From contig JBNKLQ010000027.1 in NCBI GenBank assembly GCA_050292445.1, positions 1 to 33,929 on the forward strand: a stretch of 33,929 nucleotides of DNA, written 5' to 3'. The stretch comes from Leptofilum sp050292445. Lineage in GTDB: Bacteria > Chloroflexota > Anaerolineae > Promineifilales > Promineifilaceae. Of this stretch, positions 1 through 8,275 are shown piece by piece. The notes beneath the pieces were generated by a model. The model was given only the letters and a program-made list of their open reading frames with translations. It made no database searches and was not told where the DNA came from. The position numbers and the translations under genes were made by a program. Within the stretch, counting starts at the first letter, position 1; the number at the start of each line of letters is the position of its first letter.

Positions 1-1
1 T

Positions 2-1381
2 GGTGAAGTTGATTTAGATTTTATTGAGAAGCGTGGACGCATTTTTCCAGACTTACGAATTGGTGCAAATGTTGCTGGAACGGTTGCCCTTGAAGCAAAT
101 CAGGGAATTAGCAATCGTGGTGTCACTTTTATGGGAGAGGGTTTCATCATTTCTAAAGAGCAAGCTCATTATCTTGGGTTAGAAAGACTTTCGGGCTTGG
201 AAAAGCATATTCGCCCTATAAGAAATGGCCGTGATATTACCCAAGCCTCAAGAAACCTATGGGCGATAGATTTACTCGGACTTACTGCCGAAGAAGTAAA
301 ATCAACTTATCCTGAAGTATATCAATGGCTTTTTGAAAGGGTGAAACCTGAGAGAGATGCAAAAAGGGGACGTAGCAAAGATGCAGATGAGTATGCAAAA
401 TATTGGTGGTTGTTTGCAAAGCCTCGCAAATCTTTTCGTCCTGCACTTGATGGTTTAGAAAGATATATCGTTACTACGATGACAGCTAAACATCGCTTCT
501 TTGTATTTCTTGATGGCAATATTCTTCCAGATCAAGGTCTAATAGCTTTTGCTTTAGAAGATGCCTTTTTCTTAGGGGTTCTTTCCAGTCGTCTCCATGT
601 TTTATGGGCTTTGTCAGCGGGTGGCAGATTAGGTGTGGGAAATGATCCGAGATATAACAATTCTCGATGCTTTTACACCTTCCCCTTCCCGGATGCCAGC
701 GAAGTGCAAAAAGCGCGCATCCGCGCCCTGGCGGAACAGCTAGACGCCCACCGCAAGCGGCAGCAGGCCCAGCACCCCAGCCTCACCCTCACCGACATGT
801 ACAACGTCCTGGAAAAAGTTCGCGCCCTCGCCGCCGTAGGGGCAGGTCTGAGACCTGCCCCTACCAGCATGGAACCGCTTTCCGCCAAAGAGAAACAAAT
901 CCACGAGCAGGGCCTCATCGCCATCCTCAAACAGCTCCACGACGATCTGGACGAAGCCGTTTTTGCCGCCTACGGCTGGCCCGCCACGCTCACAGACGAA
1001 GACATCCTGCAACACCTCGTCGATCTCAACGCCGCCCGCGTCGCCGAAGAAGCAAACGGCCGTGTCCGCTGGCTGCGCCCTGCCTACCAGGCCCCCGACG
1101 AAGTGCTGCCCCAGCAAGCGATCTTACTAGAAGTGACAGGCACTTCGGAAGTGCCTGTCACTTTGGCCGAAAAGTTAGATTGGCCCAAAGCGTTGAAGGA
1201 CCGGGCAACGGCCGTACGCGCTGTGTTGGGGGGATACGGCCGTCCGGTGTCGGTGGAAATGGTGGCTGAGGGATATAAAGGGCGGCGCACCAAAAAGCGC
1301 CTGGCTGAAGTCGAAGAAATCCTGGAAATGCTAGCCGCGCTGGGGCAGGTTGTGGAAAGTGGCGGGAAGTTTGCAGCGTAG
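2..1381 (+). CDS. DNA methyltransferase / type IIG-like restriction-modification protein, C-terminal part (5' end outside window)
   Basis: The frame is open from base 2, so the Met codon at 131 is internal and the protein continues from upstream. What is present looks like the target-recognition and C-terminal helical part of a large class I SAM-dependent DNA methyltransferase (MmeI/type IIG-like). It has an IRPIRNGRDI motif, a stretch around YWWLFAKPRKSFRPAL, then NDPRYNNSRCFYTFPFPD followed by a helical tail (KARIRALAEQLDAHRK). The catalytic SAM and NPPY motifs are not in the window. The family call rests on remembered resemblance and is moderate. The last ~90 residues look like a small winged-helix or dimer segment. 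Two palindromes (836-864 and 1131-1163) are translated in frame as GAGLRPAPT and VTGTSEVPVT. Base composition changes near 665 from roughly 40% to roughly 60% GC. The gene converges on the peptidase gene. Confidence 0.65.
   Translation, partial: GEVDLDFIEKRGRIFPDLRIGANVAGTVALEANQGISNRGVTFMGEGFIISKEQAHYLGLERLSGLEKHIRPIRNGRDITQASRNLWAIDLLGLTAEEVKSTYPEVYQWLFERVKPERDAKRGRSKDADEYAKYWWLFAKPRKSFRPALDGLERYIVTTMTAKHRFFVFLDGNILPDQGLIAFALEDAFFLGVLSSRLHVLWALSAGGRLGVGNDPRYNNSRCFYTFPFPDASEVQKARIRALAEQLDAHRKRQQAQHPSLTLTDMYNVLEKVRALAAVGAGLRPAPTSMEPLSAKEKQIHEQGLIAILKQLHDDLDEAVFAAYGWPATLTDEDILQHLVDLNAARVAEEANGRVRWLRPAYQAPDEVLPQQAILLEVTGTSEVPVTLAEKLDWPKALKDRATAVRAVLGGYGRPVSVEMVAEGYKGRRTKKRLAEVEEILEMLAALGQVVESGGKFAA
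836..864. repeat. Perfect inverted repeat inserted in frame in a coding region
   Basis: Two 14-base arms flank a single central base: GTAGGGGCAGGTCT at 836-849 and its exact complement at 851-864. The element is read through as part of the methyltransferase C-terminal region, giving the peptide VGAGLRPAPT between a helix ending VRALAA and the segment SMEPLSAKEK. It behaves like a REP or Rickettsia-palindromic-element-type insert that is tolerated in a surface linker. Mobility is inferred. Confidence 0.75.
1131..1163. repeat. Second perfect inverted repeat inserted in frame in the same coding region
   Basis: Arms of 15 bases, AAGTGACAGGCACTT at 1131-1145 and AAGTGCCTGTCACTT at 1149-1163, are separated by CGG. 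It is translated as part of LEVTGTSEVPVTLAE. The sequence is unrelated to the 836-864 palindrome. Its core TGACAGG recurs in the inverted-repeat pair just downstream of the gene (1385-1399 and 1465-1479). Confidence 0.75.
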
Positions 1382-1384
1382 GCC

Positions 1385-1479
1385 AGACCTGACAGGTTTA
1401 CGAATGAACTTTGCTGCAAAACAGCTTTGTCATGCAAAACAATCTTATCGAAAAGGTGTCTTGAAAACCTGTCAGGTCT
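1385..1479. repeat. Inverted-repeat pair bracketing the convergent intergenic region
   Basis: AGACCTGACAGGTTT (1385-1399) and its exact complement AAACCTGTCAGGTCT (1465-1479) enclose 65 bases. The region lies between the 3' ends of the methyltransferase gene (stop at 1381) and the oligoendopeptidase gene (stop at 1489). No T-tract follows either arm, so a classical intrinsic terminator is not supported. A small non-autonomous repeat element, or a bidirectional structure that protects mRNA ends, is possible. Confidence 0.6.
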
Positions 1480-1488
1480 TGAAAATAA

Positions 1489-3297
1489 TTACGTAATCTC
1501 ATCAACCAGCTTCTCAAACTTAGCCACATCCGCCCGCAGCACATCCAGGCTGGCTTCCCAAAAATCGGGGGTGCGGATGTTGATGCCAAAACGAGCAGCC
1601 AGATCGGCGGCGTTGCCCATGCCGGTCATCGAGAGCAGCTCATCATAGCCGGTTTTAAACGGTTCCGGATCGGCCTGGTATTGGGCATACAGGCCCAGAC
1701 CAAACAGTAAACCAAAGGTGTAGGGGAAATTATAGAATGTCGCGCCATAATAATGGGGCACGTAGGCCCAGCGATATGGATGCAGTGAACCTTCCTCCAG
1801 GGCATCTCCCAGCGACGCCAGCTGCGTTTCCCGGTCCAGATCGCACAGCTCCTCGGCCGAAAGCTCCCGCTCTTGGCGCATTTCAAACAGTTTTTCTTCA
1901 AACATGAAGTTGCTGCTGGCTCCCAACACCACCCGCGCGGCATATTCTAACACCCCGTCAATGATGATGAGCTGATCTTGAGGAACGGCCGTTTTTAATG
2001 CCGCGTTCTCCACAATCTTCTGACAAAACGTACTGGCCGTCTCGGCCAGGGTCATAGGGGTTTCGCGCTGGAGCGGTGTGCGCACCGCCAGGCAATGATT
2101 GTGGTAAGCGTGCCCCAACTCATGCGCCAGCGTGCTCACCCCAGAAAAACCAACCTCGTAATTGGTCAGAATGCGCGATTCTTCATCGCGCAGCCCCATG
2201 CAAAACGCCCCGCCCCGCTTGCCGTCACGCGGCTCAGCATCGATCCAGCCTTCGCTAAAAGCTCGTTCAGCCAAACGGCGCATCTTGGCAGAATAAGTGC
2301 CAAACTGCGTCATGACAAACTGTGTGGCATCGGCATAGGCCCAGCTTTGCTCTCCCTGCCCCAACGGCACCAGCCTGTCGTACCAGGCCAACTTGGGCAG
2401 GCCCAGCGCGCGGGCACGCGCCTTCAGGTAGCGCTGAAAATCGGGGAAAGCGTGGCGCGTGGCGGTCATCATCGCATCCAGCGTAGGACGATCAATGGCG
2501 TTGTCGAACAGCACCATCTCCAACGGCGATTCCCAGCCGCGCCGCCGGGTAATGGTCAAGGTTTCTCCCTTGAGACTGTTGAGAGCCGCTGCCAACGGAA
2601 CGGCCGCTTCTGCCAAAGTATCCAACACTGCCTGATGCGCCTGTGCCCGCAAATCTCGGTCCTGCTCAAAAGCTAAATTTTGGGCAGCCGTGAGCGGCAT
2701 TTTCTCAATTTTGCCATCTCGTTCAATGTCTACTGTCAATTGGGATGTGTAGTTGCTAAAAAGATGATACCAGCTGCTGCCCCCAGTTAGGGCAAGTTCG
2801 GCGGCTAAATCTTCCTGCTCGGGACTCATCAAATGGAGGGATTCTTCCTTGGCTTTAAGTAGCACATACTCATGTGCTTGGGCCACGGCCGATTTATCTA
2901 GCAGCAGTTCGACATCTAATGAACCAAGCCAGGCGGTGAACCGGGTGTTGAGCAAGTAGCGCTGCGAAAGATGAGGCAGCAGTTCGCTGTTTCGTGCCTG
3001 CGCTTTGGCATTGCGGGAATCGGTTGTCAGAAAACCATACAGATAAACCTGCAAAATATTTATTTGTTCATCAATTTTGTTCAGTCGATGAATAATCGTT
3101 TCCAATAAGGTAACCAGCTTGTCATCAACCGGAACGGCCGTATCTAACCGATTAATCTGATTTTCATCAAACAATGTTACCGTATCTGCAATTGCGTCGA
3201 TCACGTCCTGAAATCCAGCTTCAAATTCAGCGGACTCCAGACCAGGAAAGACCGTGCTAAAATCCCAATGGGGCAAGTCAGATTTTACTTGGCTCAT
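1489..3297 (-). CDS. pepF: Oligoendopeptidase F family M3 metallopeptidase
   Basis: A 602-residue cytosolic zinc peptidase that cleaves short peptides. The HELGH zinc motif is at residues 392-396, inside VSTLAHELGHAYHNH, with the third ligand Glu at about 419 in MTLAETAST. The preceding GGAFCMGLRDEESRILTNY block is typical of the M3B oligoendopeptidase F group. Length matches the family at about 600 residues. The frame is open to a TTG at 3318. I chose the ATG at 3297 because GGAG lies 5-6 bases before it and because the peptide from there (MSQVKSDLPHWDFSTVFPGL) starts as in the family. There is no signal peptide. It is monocistronic and divergent from the histidine kinase gene. Confidence 0.93.
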   Translation of the reverse strand: MSQVKSDLPHWDFSTVFPGLESAEFEAGFQDVIDAIADTVTLFDENQINRLDTAVPVDDKLVTLLETIIHRLNKIDEQINILQVYLYGFLTTDSRNAKAQARNSELLPHLSQRYLLNTRFTAWLGSLDVELLLDKSAVAQAHEYVLLKAKEESLHLMSPEQEDLAAELALTGGSSWYHLFSNYTSQLTVDIERDGKIEKMPLTAAQNLAFEQDRDLRAQAHQAVLDTLAEAAVPLAAALNSLKGETLTITRRRGWESPLEMVLFDNAIDRPTLDAMMTATRHAFPDFQRYLKARARALGLPKLAWYDRLVPLGQGEQSWAYADATQFVMTQFGTYSAKMRRLAERAFSEGWIDAEPRDGKRGGAFCMGLRDEESRILTNYEVGFSGVSTLAHELGHAYHNHCLAVRTPLQRETPMTLAETASTFCQKIVENAALKTAVPQDQLIIIDGVLEYAARVVLGASSNFMFEEKLFEMRQERELSAEELCDLDRETQLASLGDALEEGSLHPYRWAYVPHYYGATFYNFPYTFGLLFGLGLYAQYQADPEPFKTGYDELLSMTGMGNAADLAARFGINIRTPDFWEASLDVLRADVAKFEKLVDEIT

Positions 3298-3462
3298 TTT
3301 TTCTCCAGTTTGGTTCAATTATGGGTACAATTACACTGCCGTTAGTTTAGCAACGATCAGGAGTAGAGCAAATAGGCAAGTAGACAATCATCTACAAAAC
3401 ATAAACGAGCCTTCACAGCCTACTAGCCAACGCCATCCCACCCAGCCACACTGGAACCAATT

Positions 3463-3471
3463 TGGTACAAT
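3463..3471 (+). promoter_or_regulatory. Possible extended -10 element for the histidine kinase gene
   Basis: TGG followed by TACAAT fits an extended -10 (TGnTATAAT) about 57 bases before the kinase ATG. No good -35 is seen. The nonamer GGTACAATT occurs at 3464-3472 and again at 3324-3332 near the divergent pepF start, so it might instead be a shared operator. The rest of the 3298-3527 spacer shows nothing else I can name. Confidence 0.3.
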
Positions 3472-3527
3472 TGCCATTCAACATCGCTACCCCACCGAAA
3501 ATTTACGCACTTTTGTGAGACGGTAAA

Positions 3528-5717
3528 ATGGGTTCTTCACAAGCAACACCAATTACATTATCTGACCCAATAGTCAGTCAGGCCGTCTCGTCGCGCCGTT
3601 TGTTGACGCAATTGCTGCGCATAACGGCCGTTGCCCTCATACTATCGGCTCTGCTGTTTTTGTTACAAGATAATTTTACCGGCGACGTTATTGCTCTCAC
3701 GTGTTTCTACGGATTGTTCCTGGGGAGCATTGCACTCCTGGTACATACAAATCGCATCTTGGTAGCAGCTCATCTATTTACGGCCGTTGCCTGGCTGTCG
3801 CTTACCCTGCACCTCACCCTGTTTGGCATTGACGCCACGCCCACGCTGGGCGCTTACCTTGTCATCATCCTCATCGCCGCCTTGCTGCTGCGCGGAAAAG
3901 CCACCATTGTTTACACTGTGCTTTCTATCGTCGCTGGCCTTAGTCTGGCGTTTGCCATGGGGATCGGCCGTATTCCCCTTTATGCCCCATTACTTGGCCC
4001 TGCCATTACCATTGGCAATAGCTTTCCTAAACTATTTAGCATCCTCGCTTTGTTAGGCATTGCCTTTTGCGCTCTGCACTTCACGCTGGCCACGCTTCGG
4101 TTTAACGAGCACGATCTCAAGCAAATTCGGCAAACACTGGGGCAGCGCACAGTCGATCTGTCCATCATCAACGAGCAGCTGCGCCATGAAATCAGCGAAC
4201 GACAGCATACCACTGAAGCCTTACGCGAAAAAGAAGAAAATTTTCGCGCCCTCGTTGAAGCCTCATTTGATGGCATCATCATATGTGCAGACCACATCAT
4301 CCTGGAGGCCAACCCAAGATTTGCCACCATGTTTGGCTGCGCAACGATTGATGAGGTCCTGGGCAAAAAGGCAGCTACCTTTGTAACAGCTGAAAGCTCA
4401 ACTGCCCTACAAAAATTAATGGAGACAAGCTCAAAAATCTCGTTAGAAGTCACTGGCGTTTGCCAGGATGGCAGCACCTTCCCCATAGAAATCGTCAGTC
4501 ATCCAATCAATTATCAGGGAAAGCTGGCCCATATTAGTGGCTACCGCGATATTTCCAGCCGCAAACGGGCAGAAGAGGCCGAACAGCACGCGAAAAAGCT
4601 AGAAGGTTTACGCATCATGGCGGGCGGATTAGCTCACGATTTCAACAATCTGCTGGTAGCCATGATGAGCCAGGTAACCATCGCCAAAGCTCGCCTAAAC
4701 CCAGACCATCCCAGCCACAATAATTTAGACAAAGCGATTCAGGCCACAGAAACGGCCGCATTGCTCACCCGCCAACTACTTGCCTACACAGGACAAGGCC
4801 ATTTTGAAGTGAAGGGGCTACATCTCAACCAGCTCATTGCCCAAAACTTGCAGCTCTTCCAAGAGGCCCTGCCCGCCAACATTTCCTTCCACCGCAGCCT
4901 GTCTGAGCCGCTACCGCACATCCAGGCAGACAGCGCTCAAATTCAGCAAATTCTCATGAATTTGCTGCTCAATGGAGCCGAAGCAATTGGCACCAAAGAG
5001 GGCACTATCACTATTACCACCGCACCCTACCAACTCACCGCTGAACAGATCGATCAATGGCAGCCCATCAACGAAACGGTAGCCTTAGGCAGTTACGTTT
5101 TGTTAGAAGTCGCCGATTCGGGATGCGGTATGGATGAGGCAACGCTCAACCGTGTTTTTGATCCGTTCTATTCAACCAAAGGGACTGGTCATGGCTTAGG
5201 ACTGTCTGCTGTGCTAGGCATCGTTCGCGGGCACAACGGAAGTCTGCGCGTTGAAAGCCAGCCCAGCAAAGGTACTTCGTTTCAGTTTCTTTTCCCTAGT
5301 GATGAATCCGAACAGCTTGGAGATGATTCAGATATGTCTACCTCACACCCATACCATAATACGATTCTTATTATTGATGATGAAAAACAGGTGCGCGAAG
5401 CGATAGGCGATATTCTGGATTTAAAGGAAATTCCCTCGCTTGCTGCTGCCAGCGGTCAGGAAGGGCTGGCACTCTTTGAGGCCCATCAAGACAAAGTTGG
5501 CCTGATTATTCTGGATTTAACTATGCCCGGTATGAGCGGCCTGGATACATTCAAAGCGCTGCGTCACCTCAACCCAACAGCTAAAATCATTCTCTCATCC
5601 GGTTTCACGGAAGGAGAGGTGTTACAAAAGATGGATGGCATTCGACCCAACGGATTTTTGCAAAAACCGTACCGACTGGAAACGGTCCTCCATACAGTAG
5701 AAAAGTATTTGTTGTAG
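3528..5717 (+). CDS. Membrane-bound hybrid sensor histidine kinase with PAS domain and C-terminal receiver
   Basis: A 729-residue sensor. About six hydrophobic segments occupy residues 25-190 with no large extracytoplasmic domain. A coiled coil follows at 193-238, then a PAS domain at about 236-350. The HisKA H-box is AGGLAHDFNN with the phosphorylatable His at 370. The ATPase domain has its N-box around 478-486 (NLLLNGAEAI), a G1 box at 530-536 (DSGCGMD), an F-box DPFYSTK and a G2 box GTGHGLGL. The receiver (about 611-729) has acidic residues Asp617/618, phospho-acceptor Asp663 in ILDLTMPGM, and Lys713. The predicted relay is His370 to Asp663. No DNA-binding output domain is present, so a phosphotransfer partner or regulator must be elsewhere. 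No dedicated response regulator gene adjoins. The SD before the ATG is weak (GAGACGG). Confidence 0.93.
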   Translation: MGSSQATPITLSDPIVSQAVSSRRLLTQLLRITAVALILSALLFLLQDNFTGDVIALTCFYGLFLGSIALLVHTNRILVAAHLFTAVAWLSLTLHLTLFGIDATPTLGAYLVIILIAALLLRGKATIVYTVLSIVAGLSLAFAMGIGRIPLYAPLLGPAITIGNSFPKLFSILALLGIAFCALHFTLATLRFNEHDLKQIRQTLGQRTVDLSIINEQLRHEISERQHTTEALREKEENFRALVEASFDGIIICADHIILEANPRFATMFGCATIDEVLGKKAATFVTAESSTALQKLMETSSKISLEVTGVCQDGSTFPIEIVSHPINYQGKLAHISGYRDISSRKRAEEAEQHAKKLEGLRIMAGGLAHDFNNLLVAMMSQVTIAKARLNPDHPSHNNLDKAIQATETAALLTRQLLAYTGQGHFEVKGLHLNQLIAQNLQLFQEALPANISFHRSLSEPLPHIQADSAQIQQILMNLLLNGAEAIGTKEGTITITTAPYQLTAEQIDQWQPINETVALGSYVLLEVADSGCGMDEATLNRVFDPFYSTKGTGHGLGLSAVLGIVRGHNGSLRVESQPSKGTSFQFLFPSDESEQLGDDSDMSTSHPYHNTILIIDDEKQVREAIGDILDLKEIPSLAAASGQEGLALFEAHQDKVGLIILDLTMPGMSGLDTFKALRHLNPTAKIILSSGFTEGEVLQKMDGIRPNGFLQKPYRLETVLHTVEKYLL

Positions 5718-5723
5718 TTATTC

Positions 5724-5750
5724 TACGGCCGTAGTCACTCTACGGCCGTA
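5724..5750. repeat. Two copies of TACGGCCGTA between convergent genes
   Basis: TACGGCCGTA occurs at 5724-5733 and again at 5741-5750 as part of the 11-base direct repeat CTACGGCCGTA, spaced 17 bases start to start. The first lies in the 17-base spacer after the kinase stop. The second encodes the last residues (DTAVE) of the convergent fusion gene. Each copy is self-complementary and can also pair with the other. No T-tract follows, so terminator activity is not shown. Confidence 0.6.
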
Positions 5751-8275
5751 TCCTCCAACCCAGCTAAATGCTGCCCCACGCTGCCCCCTTCCGCAATAAT
5801 CTGCTGCTCATACTGTGACACCAACTCGCGCCGCAGCACCTTGCCAATAAAGCTGCGCGGGAACTCCTTCACAAAAATGACCAAACGGGGCACCTGGCTA
5901 GGCGGCAGGCGGCGCTGACAAAACGAAATGATCGTTTTGGCCGGGATGCGCGTCTTCTCTTTGAGGCTCACAAAAGCCACTGGCTGATTGGCAATACCCA
6001 CCACAACCACTTCGCGCACCTCTGGCAGCTCGTAAATCACCTCTTCCACATCGCGTGGATAAGCCAAGGCACTGTCTTCTCCCTGCCAGCTGTCCTGCCG
6101 CCGGCTGATAATCTGGAAATAACCATCCTCTGTCATTCGGGCTACGTCGTTGGTATGCAGCCAGCCATTTTTGTCGATGACCTCACGGGTGGCGGTTTCA
6201 TCCTGCCAGTACCCACGCATCACCTGCGGCCCACGAATCACGAGCTCTCCAATTTGCCCAGCGGCCAACGGCCGTCCCGATTTCAAATCCACAATGCGCA
6301 CCTCGGTACTGGGCAAAGGCAGTCCAATTGAACCCACTTTGTGACGGCCGTTTATCGGATTGGAGTGTGTCACCGGGCTGGCTTCGCTCAAACCATACCC
6401 TTCCACTAACTTGCCCTTCGTTAGCTTTTCAAACGTTTCCTTTACTTCGATGGGCAGCGGTGCCGCTCCACTGATGCAGGCACGAATGGAATCGATGCCA
6501 AACTTACGCACGCCAGGGAAATTATTCAGCGCCACATACATCGCGGGCACGCCAGGAAACAAAGTTGGCCGGTAACGGCGAATGTTTTGCAGGACCTCTT
6601 CTGCATCAAAGCGGGGCAGCAAAACCATGCTGCCGCCAATGCTCACCGCCATATTCATGGCCGAGGTCATGCCGTACACATGGCTAAACGGCACTACGCA
6701 CAGCACCACTTCCTTGCCGTCTTGCACATCCGTCAACCAGAGCCGCACTTGCATGGTGTTGGCTACCAAATTGTAGTGACTGAGCATGATGCCCTTGGGT
6801 TTGCCCGTGGTGCCGCTGGTAAATTGGATAACGGCCGTATCTGCCACACGCACTTCCACTTTAGGCGGCTGTGGCCGAAACTTACGCAGCCAACGCCCCC
6901 AGGTAAAGTCAGGGCTGCCCACCGGATTGGGAGGGCGATCAGCTGAACGCTGACCAGGCAGCAAAACGGACGCAATCTTTTTGGGCAATGGTAAATAATC
7001 AGAAATGCGCGCATAAATAACGTGGCGCACGCTGCTCTGCGCTTTGATGTTAACGGCCGTTTCCCCAAAGCGTCCCAGCGTCACCAACAGTTCAGCCCCG
7101 GAGGCGTTCGCCTGTCGCACCAACTCTTCGGTTGGGTCCAGCGGATTAGCCATCACCACAATGCCGCCAATGCGCAGCGTACCGTAATACGCTATCACCA
7201 GATGGGGCACGTTGGGCAGCAGCAGCATAATGCGTGTTCCCTTTTTAATGCCCAAAGAGAGCAGCCCATTAGCAAACCGCCCTGCCTGGGCACTCAATGA
7301 ACGATAACTCAACGTTCTCCCCATAAAGTGTAGTGCGGGTCGATTGGGAAAGCGCCGCCAGGCCCGGTCCAACAGGCGTGTCAGCGGCAGGCGCGGCACA
7401 TCGATGGTGGGCGGTACGGCCGTTTCGTAATTGGCCAGCCAGGGACGCTCCGCCAGCAAACTGCCTCGGCCCCCAGCCTCAGCATCGCTGCGCCAACGGG
7501 AATGGGCAGGAACGGCCGTTTCTCCCTCCAAAAAACGCTCAATAGCCCGATTCACCGCGTCTCGCCGCTCCAGCATCACCATGTGGGCCGACACACCCAC
7601 ATTGATCACCTCAGAACCTTCCGGCACCAGTTCCCCCACCCGCTCAAACGCTTCCTGGGGTAAAACCCGATCTTTGTTACCTAAAATCACCATTGTCGCT
7701 GGCTTCAGCTCAGGAAATTTGTCCCAACCCCGCCAGTGGCGCATGTTGTTTAAATACAGCTCTTGCAAGGCATACAAGGAAGCATCCATGAGCCGATTGG
7801 CCACTGGCTGGAGCAAGCGCAGCAGCGCCTCTGGCAGACGAAACAGCACCCTGTAAAGCGGTAAAATGCTGTACTCTCCTGCTCCAGCAATTAAAATGAG
7901 TTGGCTCACTCGCTCTGGATAACGCCAGGCAAACTCGGTGGCAATAGCCACGCCGTAAGAATGGCCGACCAGCACAAACGGCTGATTCACATCACAGTGG
8001 CGCAACACCGCCATGATGTCGGCCAAAATGCGGTCCATCTCATACCCGTGCCCTGGTCGGGAAGAACGGCCGTGTCCGCGTAAATCAATGGCAATGACCT
8101 CATTGTGAATGGCAAACTGTTCAATCTGATAGCGCCACTGCCGCGCCCGCCCACCAAAGCCATGGATAAACAGTATGGTGTGCAACGGCCGTTCCGGGGC
8201 AATGCGAATATAGCTAATTTGCACATTCGACTCTACCTGCGCTTCCTCACGGTACAGTTCCAGGTCAAGTTGCAT
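5735..8275 (-). CDS. Fusion protein: alpha/beta hydrolase plus long-chain acyl-CoA synthetase-like AMP-binding enzyme
   Basis: An 846-residue two-domain protein. Residues 1-250 are an alpha/beta hydrolase with the oxyanion motif HGFGG, a nucleophile elbow GHSYG (Ser106), Asp202 in GNKDRV and His231 in SAHMVM. A linker (about 251-295) contains two ETAVP tracts. Residues 296-820 are an AMP-dependent synthetase resembling FadD, with P-loop FTSGTTGKPKG (485-495), GYGLSEASPV (627-636), and the catalytic A10 Lys812 in SFIGKVLRREL. The expected role is ATP-dependent activation of a fatty or carboxylic acid to its CoA thioester, coupled to ester or thioester hydrolysis; the substrate is unknown. The hinge/A8 region is unusual (SRRQDSWQGEDSALAYPRDVEE), and the C-terminal subdomain looks shortened after VVVGIANQ. 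The ATG at 8275 overlaps the trmB end by 11 bases, suggesting translational coupling. Confidence 0.88.
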   Translation of the reverse strand: MQLDLELYREEAQVESNVQISYIRIAPERPLHTILFIHGFGGRARQWRYQIEQFAIHNEVIAIDLRGHGRSSRPGHGYEMDRILADIMAVLRHCDVNQPFVLVGHSYGVAIATEFAWRYPERVSQLILIAGAGEYSILPLYRVLFRLPEALLRLLQPVANRLMDASLYALQELYLNNMRHWRGWDKFPELKPATMVILGNKDRVLPQEAFERVGELVPEGSEVINVGVSAHMVMLERRDAVNRAIERFLEGETAVPAHSRWRSDAEAGGRGSLLAERPWLANYETAVPPTIDVPRLPLTRLLDRAWRRFPNRPALHFMGRTLSYRSLSAQAGRFANGLLSLGIKKGTRIMLLLPNVPHLVIAYYGTLRIGGIVVMANPLDPTEELVRQANASGAELLVTLGRFGETAVNIKAQSSVRHVIYARISDYLPLPKKIASVLLPGQRSADRPPNPVGSPDFTWGRWLRKFRPQPPKVEVRVADTAVIQFTSGTTGKPKGIMLSHYNLVANTMQVRLWLTDVQDGKEVVLCVVPFSHVYGMTSAMNMAVSIGGSMVLLPRFDAEEVLQNIRRYRPTLFPGVPAMYVALNNFPGVRKFGIDSIRACISGAAPLPIEVKETFEKLTKGKLVEGYGLSEASPVTHSNPINGRHKVGSIGLPLPSTEVRIVDLKSGRPLAAGQIGELVIRGPQVMRGYWQDETATREVIDKNGWLHTNDVARMTEDGYFQIISRRQDSWQGEDSALAYPRDVEEVIYELPEVREVVVVGIANQPVAFVSLKEKTRIPAKTIISFCQRRLPPSQVPRLVIFVKEFPRSFIGKVLRRELVSQYEQQIIAEGGSVGQHLAGLEDTAVE

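Noticed and set aside
667..1269. Long overlapping frames on both strands inside the methyltransferase gene
   Set aside because: Arg/Pro-rich or Gly-rich translations without family features; they are shadows of the GC-rich true frame.
3298..3318. Longer pepF starting at TTG 3318
   Set aside because: The ATG at 3297 has a well-placed GGAG, and the extra seven residues contain that site.
3254..3526. 90-residue frame spanning the pepF-kinase spacer
   Set aside because: It overlaps the pepF start, has no ribosome-binding site and no recognisable domain; the region is better explained as a divergent promoter spacer.
5735..8275. OleBC-type olefin biosynthesis fusion (hydrolase plus AMP ligase)
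   Set aside because: OleB uses an Asp nucleophile of the haloalkane dehalogenase type; here the elbow is GHSYG with Ser, and no OleA or OleD neighbour exists.
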